This document shows, piece after piece, positions 9,087 through 18,519 of a stretch of DNA of 21,607 nucleotides (positions are counted from its first letter, which is position 1; each line of letters opens with the position of its first letter). The notes beneath the pieces were generated by a model that was not told where the DNA came from, did no database searches, and saw nothing but the letters and a program-made list of their open reading frames with translations. Made by a program: the position numbers and the translations under genes. The DNA is from Paratrimastix pyriformis. Taxonomy: Eukaryota; Preaxostyla; Paratrimastigidae. Location: NCBI GenBank assembly GCA_027972325.1, contig JAPMOS010000390.1, positions 1-21,607 of the forward strand. The letters are read 5' to 3'.

Positions 9087-10589
9087 TTACTTTGCGGCTG
9101 TCTCGGCCGCCGCCGCGGCCTGCGCTGCCGCCCGTGCCTCGGCCTCGTCCATCCGCTTGTTAAGCAGCTCACGCAACTTGCCCATGGTGGCAGCCTCCCT
9201 GCGTTGCTTCTCCTCGAAGTTGAGCTGGGCCAGGGCGCGCTGCTCCTCGGCGGTGTACACCTGGTTCTCCTTACGCAGACGAACGGCGTTCATGCGCTTG
9301 TGCCTGGTTGGAGGCAGGAAGGGTGGTGGTGGTGGTGTGAGGGTGGGTGAGGGTGGGGGTGAGGGTGAGGGTGGGGCCGGGGGTGGCGCGAGAAGGAGGC
9401 CTGCGTGGGGGCAGGATGACATGGGTGAAATGGGGACATTGGGGGTCTGTGGACATCAGGGTCTGTGCAGTTGCGGGAAGAGGTGGGTGGGTGGGGTGGG
9501 GGTGGGTGGGTGGATGGGGGGGAGGGGGGGGGTGATGATGATGACACCGAGGGTGATGATGACATTGAGGGTGTGATGATGACATTGAGGGTGATGATGA
9601 CATTGAGGGTGATGATGACATGGAGGGTGATGATGACATTGAGGGTGATGATGACATTGAGGGTGATGATGGTGATGATGACATTGGGGTGACATGTTTG
9701 GGGGGGGGGGGGGGTGACGCAGGCGTCTTGGCCATGGTGGTGTGATATGGGATGATGAGGGGGGCGGACCGGGAGCCGCTCATGACGAAGCCGGCCGCCT
9801 CGTACTTGTCAATCTCCTCAAAGGTCAGCCCAATTTCACCACGCCGAGGGATACGCTGCATGGACACGAAGGGAGGGAGTGATGGAGAATGGGGAGGGGG
9901 TGAGTGTGTGGATGAGATGCCGAGGGATACGCTGCATGGACACGAAGGGAGGAGTGATGGAGAATGGGGAGGGGTGAGTGTGTGGATGAGATGCCCGAAG
10001 GGATACGCTGCATGGACACAGAGGGAGTGATGCTGGAGAATGGGGAGGGGTGAGTGTGTGGGTGTGGAGCAAAGGGACTGATCAATTGGACAGGAAGGGT
10101 CAAAGAATGGGGAGGGGGTGAGTGTGTGGGTGAGATGCCCAGGGATACACAGAGGGGAAAGAGGAGCAACGAATGAAAACGGATTGTGTGCGGTGTGTGA
10201 ATCATGGGAGAGGAAAGAAAACGGCAGAGTGTGGTGGGGGCGGGGCAGGGGAGGGTGAGGGGCGGGAGTGGGGAGGTGAGGGGCATCGGGGGCATACTGC
10301 TGCGTGTGTGCGTGTGTGTGTGTGTGTGTCGTGTGTGTGTGTGTGGGGGTGTGTGTGGGGGGGCGGGACCTTGCCCTGCTCGACGTAGTGGGCCATGGCG
10401 GTACCGGGCAGCAAGGCCCCACCATAGCTGCAGAGGATCCGTGAAGAGGATGATGATGATGATTGGATGATGATTGGATGATGATTGGATGATGATTGGA
10501 TGATGATTGGATGATGATTGGATGATGATTGGATGATGATTGGATGATGATTGGATGATTGGATGATGATTGGATGATGATTGGATGAT

Positions 10590-10655
<66 letters not shown>

Positions 10656-11005
10656 GGATGATGATGATGATGATGATTGCATGATGATGCCTGTGATGAT
10701 GCCTGGATGATGGGTGATGATGAGGGGTGTACATCTGGAGGTGACATCGAATGTGTCTTGTGTGTGTGTGTGTGGGGGGGTACGTGGACGAGCTTTGGGG
10801 GGGAGGAGGGGATAGCGACCTTGCCTCGGACATGACTTCCATCCGCCTTGGCGGCTCGGGATTGACAACCTCCTCCACGTCCGCCGCCGCAGCTGGGCAG
10901 AGAGAAGACAGACAGACAGGCAGGCGGACAGACAGGCGGACAGGCAGACAGGCAGACAGACAGGCAGGCAGGCAGACAGACAGGCAGGCAGACAGACAGG
11001 CAGGC

Positions 11006-11048
<43 letters not shown>

Positions 11049-12541
11049 AGCAAGTCAGTACCCCATCATCCCAAACCGCGGCACGGCCCCGATGGATGGG
11101 GGATGTGGGGTGGAGGGGTGGAGATGGGATGCGGGGGATGGGGGCGGACCAGCCCTGAGCTCGTCCAGGGAGGCGAGGGTCTTGGCTGCGACCACAGGGG
11201 CGGCGACCGGGGCAGCGGGGGCCGGGGCAGCAGCAGGGGCCGGCGGAGTACCGGGGACGGCCTGCGGATGGGATGCGGGGTGGATCCATGATGATGGTGA
11301 TGATTGGATGGCGATGATGATTGGATGATTGGATGCTGGATGATGATGATTGGATGATGATTGGTTGGACAGTTGGAGATGCTGATGCTGATTGGCTGGG
11401 TGCTGGGGAGCGCAGGCAGCAGGTGGGGGCAGACCAGCTGCTCGGTGCGCGTCGGGGCGGCGGCCACCGCGCCGGGAGTGGCGGGTGCCTTCGATTTTGA
11501 CTTCGACTTCGTCTTGGTCTTCCGCTCCGGGGATGACGATGCGGAGGAGGACGATGCCGATGACCCCGAGGAGGAGGTGGACGAGGAGCGGCCCCGCTTG
11601 TGGTGGTGCCGGCGTGCGTGTTTCTTGGTCTTCTTGGCCTTCTTTTGCGATTTTTTTGAAGTTTTTTTGCCGTCCGGGGAGCGGCTTGCCGATGATGGTG
11701 ATGCTGATGATGATGCTGATGCCTTGCTGCTGCTCCTCTTCTTCTTCTTGTCCTTGTCGTGCTTCATGGATTTTGACGACGGGGAGGACGGGGGTGTGGC
11801 TGGTACCTTGGTGTCAGCCACCGGCACCGGGGAGGGAGCGGCCTCCGGCAAGGTGGCTGCGACCGGCGGTGGTGGAGATGTGGATTTCTCCGGGGCAGGG
11901 GCAGGGGCAGAGGGGGTAGTTGTGGTGGTCTCGTGGTCGAAGTCGGATGGGTGCCCGTTGGCGGCGGGTGGGGTCGATGGCGGGGGTGATGTCGACTCTT
12001 TTTTCGCCGCCTTCTGCTTCACCTTCTCAAGACGTGTGCGGACATCACGGGGAGGGCTGGGGCTTCGTTCCCAGAGTGGGATCAATTCTCGCTCCTGGCG
12101 CATTCGCCATCGCCTATAACGAGAAAACAGATGGGAATGACGCACGTGCGGCAAGGAAGAACACGAGGCAGACTGTTGAAGAAATTCCATGTGTGGGTCC
12201 GCCTTTTGCCCAGGAAGGAGCTTGGGCTCGTCCATAGGCATCGGCGGTGGCATCATCATGCGAGGCGGGCTGGGCCAGGGACTGAGTCGGGGTGTCAGGA
12301 AACGAGTGAAACAGACCTACGTCTATCCCTGTCAAAGCCCCGGTTGTACGACCGTGCTGGCGAATAACGTGGGGACCTGTTCCGGGAGTCAGAGAAATGA
12401 CGGGAAATCGGCGGGAACGGACCCTCTTTGATAGCGAGGAGGGCTCCGCCTTGGTGGTGAGCGCCCACGTGGGGACCGAGACCGCGAGCGCGAGCGGCGA
12501 GGAGACCGTGAGCGAGGCCGTCTGCGTTCTGCAACTTCCAT
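9087..12541 (-). CDS. NKAP: NKAP family protein (SynMuv C/NKAP C-terminal domain)
   Basis: Nuclear RS-rich protein linked in animals to splicing complexes and transcriptional repression. Nine exons (- strand): 12423-12541, 12317-12376, 12174-12269, 11435-12113, 11150-11261, 10820-10892, 10370-10427, 9770-9855, 9087-9303. Their sum is exactly 1500 nt (499 aa) with every phase matching. The N-terminus is an RS domain (SRSPRRSRSRSRSPRGRSPP). The middle is low-complexity Ser/Lys/Pro with KKTSKKSQKKAKKTKKHAR. The conserved C-terminal domain is split over four exons: YGGALLPGTAMAHYVEQGK, RIPRRGEIGLTFEEIDKYEA, GFVMSGSR, then KRMNAVRLRKENQVYTAEEQ and FEEKQRREA. These match the family signature (YG.ALLPGEG..MA.YV..GKRIPRRGEIGLT). 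It ends with an Ala-rich tail. Start ATG 12541; an in-frame ATG at 12571 is possible. Introns 1-3 are 46-60 nt, introns 4-8 are 173-514 nt and full of tandem repeats. Its last exon has decayed copies downstream. Confidence 0.93.
9304..9769 (-). repeat. NKAP intron 8: 18-bp minisatellite
   Basis: The intron starts GTCCGCCC and ends ACCAG on the - strand, phase 2. On the + strand it holds GGGT runs (9320-9380) and an 18-bp tandem unit, GATGATGACATTGAGGGT, repeated about eight times at 9535-9690, plus a G-tract at 9701-9712. It encodes nothing; the His/Ser-rich ORFs here are repeat artefacts. Confidence 0.85.
9843..10160 (-). repeat. NKAP intron 7: 76-bp tandem repeat that copies the 3' splice site and exon start
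   Basis: The intron (9856-10369, 514 nt) contains copies of its own acceptor. The real junction is CATGCAG|CGTATCCCTCGG (- strand, exon from 9855). Near-identical junctions occur at 9931 and 10007, an exact 76-bp spacing, and a worn one at about 10138-10152. Each unit carries about 13 nt of exon 8 plus the polypyrimidine stretch. A further CA/GT tract lies at 10300-10360. Confidence 0.85.
10060..10102 (-). repeat. Dispersed intronic motif, NKAP copy
   Basis: On the - (sense) strand this reads CCTTCCTGTCCAATTGATCAG, then TCCCTTTGCTCCACACCCACACAC. It matches the TRM6 intron copies at 16132-16490 and 18443-18480 apart from a few substitutions. Confidence 0.85.
10428..10819 (-). repeat. NKAP intron 6: TGATGATTGGA minisatellite and (GAT)n
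   Basis: This 392-nt intron is nearly all repeat: an 11-bp unit TGATGATTGGA (+ strand) about 12 times at 10448-10590, then (GAT)n to about 10660, more GATTG units, and a GT run at 10756-10774. The donor on the - strand is the atypical GTCGCT. The flanking exon pieces join as SEAS|YGGALLPG in phase 2. Confidence 0.85.
10893..11149 (-). repeat. NKAP intron 5: (CAGA/CAGG)n tetranucleotide tract
   Basis: The + strand at about 10905-11048 is an array of CAGA with interspersed CAGG and CGGA units. The intron (257 nt) starts GTCCGCCC on the - strand and ends GCCCAG, phase 1. Confidence 0.85.
11262..11434 (-). repeat. NKAP intron 4: ATTGGATGATG motif
   Basis: This 173-nt intron holds several ATTGGATGATG units (11300-11370, + strand) like those in NKAP intron 6 and in TRM6 and RIC1 introns. 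The donor is GTCTGCCC; the acceptor is CCGCAG; phase 0. Confidence 0.8.
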
Positions 12542-13250
12542 CACCTCAGGGGGATAGCTGCAAATCCGCAAGATCGATTTTTTGCGCTGAGCTCAGAAGA
12601 AGGCTGCTCGCTCGCGTCCATGCTGTGTCCGATCAAAGCCCCTGTATAATATGTCGCTTGGGATTGAGACGGGAAGCCAGCACCTTGCCTCCGTTGGATC
12701 TCATCCCCCCGGCCAGATCAGGAGCTGACGGTGACTGACGGACCACCGGCCTTTCCGTGCCCCCTCCGTGCTTCCATTCAGTTGCTGGGCCTTTCTCACC
12801 AGCCCTGGCGTAATTGATCGGGCGAGCCTACTTGGCTTTGCTGGCGGGTGGAGTGACAGAATCCCGCGCTCGGTGACGACGAGGACGGTGGCCTTCTTGG
12901 CGCGGAAGCGGGGCGATGTCGATCTTCTGAGCGGTCATCTCCACTTTCCCGTAGGCGCAGCACGAGGCCACACTCGTTGAGGGACTTCACGTCCCGCACA
13001 CACCACCACCGGGACACACACACCGGCTGACCCTATTTAGAGTGCCATCTGAAACCGCACCTCACTGTCAACAGTGCCCTGAGTGAGACCACAGCGGTGG
13101 GACTACTGAATGAAAATCGGACCCCCGCTGATGAAGGCCTGGGCTGGGCTGCCCCCGGCCGCCCTGCATCACTCGCTGAAACCATTGCATTGCAGTCCGT
13201 CTCGGAATGTGGCTCACTCACTGGAGCATGAGAAGGGACGAGCTGATCCC
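12542..13250. other. Upstream of NKAP: no firmly supported gene
   Basis: NKAP's promoter should lie in the first part. On the - strand at about 12850-13000 short frames with good coding composition occur (a 36-aa frame MTAQKIDIAPL..ASKAK ending at 12829, and in another frame KKATVLVVTERGILSL). I cannot assign a family or link them by GTCYG introns, so I do not call a gene. The rest shows nothing recognisable. Confidence 0.4.
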
Positions 13251-13315
13251 CCACCTCCCTCCTCCCTCCTTCCTCCTTCCTCCTTCCTCCTTCCTCCTTC
13301 CTCCTTCCTCCTCCT
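13251..13315. repeat. (TTCCTCC)n microsatellite, left flank of the LINE
   Basis: Tandem TTCCTCC units (AGGAAGG on the - strand). The same array resumes at 13986-14024 on the other side of the LINE remnant. Confidence 0.9.
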
Positions 13316-13339
13316 TCTTTTTTTTTTTTTTGAAACCTA

Positions 13340-13366
13340 TTGCCATGGAGGTAGAGTCCATGGCAA
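13340..13366. repeat. Hairpin 1 of the LINE 3' region
   Basis: Perfect 10-bp arms TTGCCATGGA / TCCATGGCAA with a 7-nt loop (GGTAGAG), close to the poly(A). Confidence 0.9.
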
Positions 13367-13386
13367 CGGTACAGTGGCATATACAC

Positions 13387-13417
13387 CGCTCACAGAGTAC
13401 TCAGTACTCTCTGAGCG
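13387..13417. repeat. Hairpin 2 of the LINE 3' region
   Basis: Arms of 15 bp with one mismatch (CGCTCACAGAGTACT / AGTACTCTCTGAGCG) around a single C. Paired with hairpin 1, it resembles the stem-loops that LINE reverse transcriptases recognise. Confidence 0.9.
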
Positions 13418-13985
13418 AAGTAACACGCTACTGTCCCCATTATTTCTTACAGTTTCGATCTCAACTGAATCTTCCTCCCTCTCACCCCCTCATCATTCCT
13501 CTTCTTGCCCCCATCCACTTTATCTTGCTTCCACCCACAATCCCCCGTCCCCCACCCCCACCTTTCTTTCCCATCATCACCACCCTCTCCCCCCCCACAT
13601 CCATCCCGCCTTTTTCTCTCCCCGTTGTATCTTCACCTTCATCATTATCATCATCCAGCACATCCCATTCCTTCCCTCCAACCATTATTCTCGCCACAAC
13701 CCCCACTCCACTACCAATCGTTCCCACTTCCCCATCATACCTCTTCTTCTTCTTCCCCACCTCGCCTAACCGATTCCGTCCACGCTTCCTCCTACTCAAA
13801 CCATCACCACTTTCCAAACTTCGATCCACTCCCTCCTTCCTTCCCTCAATAAGTTTCTCCAGAATTCTTTTCATCCCAATCCTGATCCCTAACTGATGCC
13901 ACTCTTTCTCCGTTCTCCCATCCAAAAATCCAACTGCCGCGGAATAGAGAGTCTGTAACGACCAACTCTCCTTATAGTTACAGCA

Positions 13986-14024
13986 TTCCTTCCTCCTTCC
14001 TCCTTCCTCCTTCCTCCTTCCTCC
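13986..14024. repeat. (TTCCTCC)n microsatellite, right flank of the LINE
   Basis: Tandem TTCCTCC units identical in type to 13251-13315. They bound the LINE remnant on its 5' (- strand) side. Confidence 0.9.
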
Positions 14025-14190
14025 CGGAGACACACTGTTCGCACGCTTGATGGGCACGTGTGTGCGGCGGCGCGAGGACTCGGGAGGATGCGTATAATTT
14101 GAGGTCGATTCTCGTTCTGTTGAACACTCTGCTCTGCTCGCACCCATTCTCTGTCGAATAAAACGCGACACGCCCAACAAAAATGTGTCC

Positions 14191-14196
14191 AAAAAA
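14191..14196 (-). terminator. RNA polymerase III terminator (T6)
   Basis: A run of six T on the - strand, three bases after the tRNA discriminator base, is the usual Pol III stop signal. A second T5 run follows at about 14179-14183. Confidence 0.8.
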
Positions 14197-14198
14197 TG

Positions 14199-14272
14199 TG
14201 TCCGAGCTGGGATTCGAACCCAGGACCTCATGTGTGTGAGACATATGTGATAACCGACTACACCACCCGGAC
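14199..14272 (-). tRNA. tRNA-Val (anticodon CAC)
   Basis: On the - strand a full cloverleaf folds: acceptor stem GTCCGGG/CTCGGAC (one G-T pair), D-arm GTGTAGTCGGTTATCAC, anticodon stem TATGT/ACATG around the loop CTCACAC (anticodon CAC), T-arm CTGGG-TTCGAAT-CCCAG and discriminator A. There is no intron. The A-box-like TGGTGTAGTCGG and B-box GGTTCGAATCC are present as internal promoter, and a T6 terminator follows. Confidence 0.95.
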
Positions 14273-14816
14273 GTGAATTTGAGTAGCTAAGAGCCTGAGA
14301 CTGAAGCAGTGATCTGCCATTGGCCGGATGTTGTCAACATGTGCTGATTTAGTCAAAAGAACCTTCTGGGCCTATCGGCATCTTCTCTGCGACCTCATCT
14401 CTGGTATATCTTTTTTTTTCGACCTTTCACAGAGTTGATTGATTTCTATCCCTCTGAAACAAATTGCGAAACTAATCGTCTGTGTTTGTTGTTTTTTGAT
14501 CGGCTGACTTTGCCGGCTTCACAGAGGCTTACCTTATATATATGGAGGCACTCCAGAAGTTCGATGGTCTGTGGACCAGTTTTTCTTGAATGCCAACACA
14601 TTTATTCTTTAGAGCGCCACCCAGCGAGCGAAATCAAATTGATATTTCGCGTTCCCGCCTGCCAAGCCTCTGCGTTCTCTTTGCCACTCCTGTGAGTGCA
14701 GAGAGTTTCACGAAAGGATTCGTTTCCCCTTCTTCCCCGACCCCACCTCTTCGTGAGTTTCTGAAAAAGAATATCTGCCGGCATAGTTGATTGATCCCAA
14801 CGGGTTCTAGAGGTTC
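14273..14816. other. Between tRNA-Val and TRM6: nothing firm
   Basis: AT-richer than its surroundings. It contains a T-run (14410-14418) and TATATATA at about 14535-14542, either of which might belong to promoters. The small ORFs here (for example 14435-14695) have no family signature. The last part should hold the TRM6 promoter and 5' UTR. Confidence 0.5.
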
Positions 14817-16995
14817 ATGACTACGCGGCTCATTGAAGAAGGCGACACCGTCTATTTCAGACAGAGCGGGGAGAAGGAGAGCTTTGTGGTGATCAAGAGA
14901 AATACGTCTGATTCCATTCCATCATTTTCCTGCATTCTTGCCTCAGAGATGCACGTATCTGCAAGGTGCTCTGTCCTCTGGGCCAGCTCATCGGGCAGCC
15001 CTATGGGGCGACGTTTTCTGTAAGCACAGACCATCGGCTGCGCCGCATCCTCCTGGAAGATAAACTTAACGAAGAGCAGGAGGATGGTCCGGAGCCCTTT
15101 TTGCATTGGTGCGACCATTTTCCGGGTTTATAGGAGAGTCGGCCACGCCTCCCCCAACCACCCCAGCACAACCTCTCCAAAAATTGACGGACAATCGGAA
15201 CCTGGTCGACGATAACCGCTCCCAGAAACTCACGGCCGATGACGTCTGGAATGATTCGTCCCCTTCACTCTTTCTCAGCCGGAATGGTTTTTTCCAGATT
15301 AAGACGATGAAAGAGCAAGGCGCCGACACCCGCTCGATTCTTGGGGCTCTTCAATCCGGCTCGACCACCTTTGCCCAGAAAACCGAATTCGCCCAGAAAA
15401 AGTATCTCATGCGCAAGGGTGCGAAACACTCCAAGACCGTTACGGTGCTGGAACCCACCGTTGAGGTCCTCTGTCGGTCATACTTCGAGGTCTGCGCAAA
15501 CACACAATAAAAATTTGGAAGTATATCCCCCCTCGGGACATTCCCACCACATAGAAAAAGCCCGAGAAGATCTGCTGCATGCGGGCGGACGTCCTGGCGG
15601 AGCTGCTGAACCGGGTGAACCCGTCGGCCCGTGGGATGCGACTGCTGGTGTGTGACCAGTGCTCGGGCCTCGTCACGGCCGCCCTCGCCCACCGGATGGG
15701 TGGTCCGTACCCCCCAGGACACCCCCCGGACACCCCCGGACACCCCCCCCCCGGACACCCCCGGACACCCCCGGACACCCCCGGACACCCCCGGACACCC
15801 CCGGACACCCCCGGACACCCCCGGACACCCCCGGACACCCCCGGACACCCCCGGACACCCCCCGGACACCCCCGGACACCCCCCGGACCTCCCCGTACAC
15901 ACACACACACACCCGGATACCGTACGCACACCCCGGACACCCCGTACACACACACACACCCCCGCCCCTTCCATCCCCTCCCTCCACATCCCCACCGCGG
16001 CTGGGGATGTTTCGGCTTCCCATCCTCGTCTCCCACCCTCACGCCCCCTCCGCTCACCGCCCTCCTCCTGTTGATATTTTTGCGAGTCATCATCATCATC
16101 ATAATTTTGTGGTTCTTGTTCGCCACCGGCCCCCAAGTTTCGCTCAAGCTGTGACGTCATTTGAGACCCCTTCCTGTCCGATTGATCAGCCCCCTTTGCT
16201 CCCCCCCCCACACACACACACTCCAAGTTCGCTCAAGCTGTGGCGTCATTGGAGACCCCTTCCTGTCCGATTGATCAGCCCCTTTGCTCCACACACACAC
16301 TCGTGCTGTCTCTTCTACCTCTCTGTTTTTTGTTTTATTTTCCCGTTACTTCGTTCCTTCTTTACTCGACACACACACACACCGTTACTTCGTTCCTTCT
16401 TTACACGACACACACACACACCCCAAGTTTCGCTCAAGCTGTGACGTCATTTGAGACACTTCCTGTCCGATTGATCAGCCCCTTTGCTCCCCCCCCCCCC
16501 CCCGCCCCCCCCTTCCCTCTCACCCCCACACCGCTGCAGGTCAAGGCACCCTGTACGCAGCCATGATGGGCCGCTCGCCCATCGATGGCCCGGCGCGCAT
16601 CCTCTGCACACCCGCCGAACTCCGCACCATCATGCACATCCCCCTGGCCTTCCTGGCCGACGCGCCCACCACCGCCGCCGCCGCCACCACCGCCGCCACC
16701 ACCACCACTACCACCACCACTACCACCACCACGGAATCATCATCAGCATCGGCATCGGCAGAGGGCGGTGTTGCTTCGGGCACGGCGGCGGCGCCGGCGG
16801 AGACGCAGGCAGCGACTGCCACGGAGGCAGCCGCGGGTGGACCTGCGCGCACGGCGGCGGCGCCGGCGGCCAAGGGGTCTGTTGGGATGTTGGTGGTGAT
16901 GTTGTTGGTGGTGATGTTGGTGGTGGTGATGTTGGTGGTGATGTTGGTGGTGATGTTGGTGGTGATGTTGGTGGTGATGTTGGTGGTGATGTTGG

Positions 16996-17063
<68 letters not shown>

Positions 17064-18464
17064 GGATGATGATGATGATGATGATTGGATGATGATGATG
17101 ATGATGTTGGTGGTGGTGGTGATGTTGGTGGTGATGTTGGTGGTGATGTTGTTGGTGATGTTGGTGGTGATGTTGGTGATGATAATGATTTGATGATGAT
17201 TTGATGATTGTTGATGATTGTCGAATATTGGTGATGATTGTTTGATCGATCCATCTCTGTCTTCTCACCGCACAGGGCCCCGAAAGTCTCGACTCGAATG
17301 GGGACCCGCGAGGATGCAGCCAGCTTGATGCAGCAGCCCGCAGGCGGGTCTGCCCTGCCCCCTGTTCGCCCCCCCCCCCCATCATCATCATCATCATCAT
17401 CGTCGGCGTCGGCGTCGGCGTCGTCGTCGTCGTCGTCGTCGTCATCCAATCATCAGCATCAGCATCAGCATCAGCATCAGCACCATCACCATCAGCATCA
17501 CCATCACCATCACCATCACCATCACCATCACCATCACCATCACCATCACCATCACCATCATCAACTCGTCCACCTATCCCTGCACCATCCAGGCTGGTGT
17601 GCATCGTTCGGGCCACGGGCGATGCCCTTTTCGATGCCCTGTTCCCGTATCTCGGCCTCTCCCGGCCCTTCGTCTTCTACTCGCAGTACCCCGAGGTCCG
17701 TCTGCGTTTGGGTGTGCGTGCGTCTGTGTGTCGTCTTGTACTCGCAGTACCCCGAGGTCTGTGTAGGTGCTTTTGGGTGCTGGGGTAGTGTGTGTGTCGT
17801 CTTCTACTCGCAGTACCCTGAGGTCCGTCTGCGTTTGGGTGTGCGTGCGTCTGTGTGTCGTCTTGTACTCGCAGTACCCCGAGGTCTGTGTAGGTGCTTT
17901 TGGGTGGTGTGCGTGTATGGGTGGATGGGAGGTGGTCGTGTATTTTGTGAGCGCTTGAGGGTGTGTCTGTGTGGCCAGTACCCCGAGGTCCGGTGTGTCT
18001 GTCTGTGCGGCAATTGGATGTGTCTGTCCCTGGGGATGCCCATGTCCGGTATGGTGGCTGGTACCCCGGCAGTGGTGGCGGTGCCGGTGGTTGCTCTGCC
18101 CCCGGGGATGCCGGGATGGTGGCTGGGACCCCAAACCAGGCACTGACGGCCCTCATCTCGCTTTGCCTCCACCCAACCCCACCCAGTCGCTGAATTGACC
18201 AAGTGCGGCACATCAATCCCTTGGATGTCACTCATCTCGCCTTCCCCCACCCCAACCCACTCCCCACTCCCCACCTAGCCGCTGACCAAGTTGGCCCACC
18301 GGCTGCGCGTTGAATCACTCGGTGTGCAGGTGGAACTGTGCGAGGTCTTCGGCCGTGAGTACCAGGTCTGCCGCCTCCCCCCGCTCCTCCTGCTGTCCGG
18401 AATCAGCAGCAATCAAGGAGCACCACCCACCACCATTCCTGCCCGATTGATCAGTCCCTTTGCT

Positions 18465-18519
<55 letters not shown>

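Larger units (their letters stand above)
13316..13985 (-). mobile_element. 5'-truncated LINE 3' end with hairpins and poly(A), inserted in a microsatellite
   Basis: Read on the - strand: a coding remnant (YSAAVGFLDGRTEKEW, then a basic helix MKRILEKLIEGRKEG) like the C-terminal piece at 1634-1852, a long purine-rich stretch, then a short 3' region with two hairpins, and finally an A14-like tail (+ strand T-run, 13316-13331) that abuts the AGGAAGG array. The same array borders the other end, so the element seems to have landed inside it. Length about 670 bp; no reverse transcriptase core. The shared C-terminal motif suggests the same family as the element at 1-1860. Confidence 0.6.

Noticed and set aside
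9271-11289. 672-aa open frame on the - strand rich in His, Ser and Ile
   Set aside because: It runs through NKAP introns; its length comes from (GAT)n and similar repeats that lack stops. Only parts in the proper frames match NKAP.
12796-13023. Possible small gene on the - strand (frames with LNECGLVLRL, MTAQKIDIA, ATVLVVTERGILSL)
   Set aside because: Pieces look coding-like, but no family is recognised and no GTCYG introns join them; left as an unassigned region.
13110-13896. Pro/Ser/Leu-rich frames on the + strand
   Set aside because: They are the reverse complement of the purine-rich LINE remnant and the TTCCTCC microsatellite.
15717-15890. Regular 10-bp array considered as a CRISPR-like repeat
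   Set aside because: There are no spacers; units are directly adjacent and sit inside a eukaryotic intron.
16541-17616. Long Ile/Thr/Ser/His frames opposite TRM6
   Set aside because: Antisense reading of GAT/GGT repeats in introns 5 and 6; no domain.
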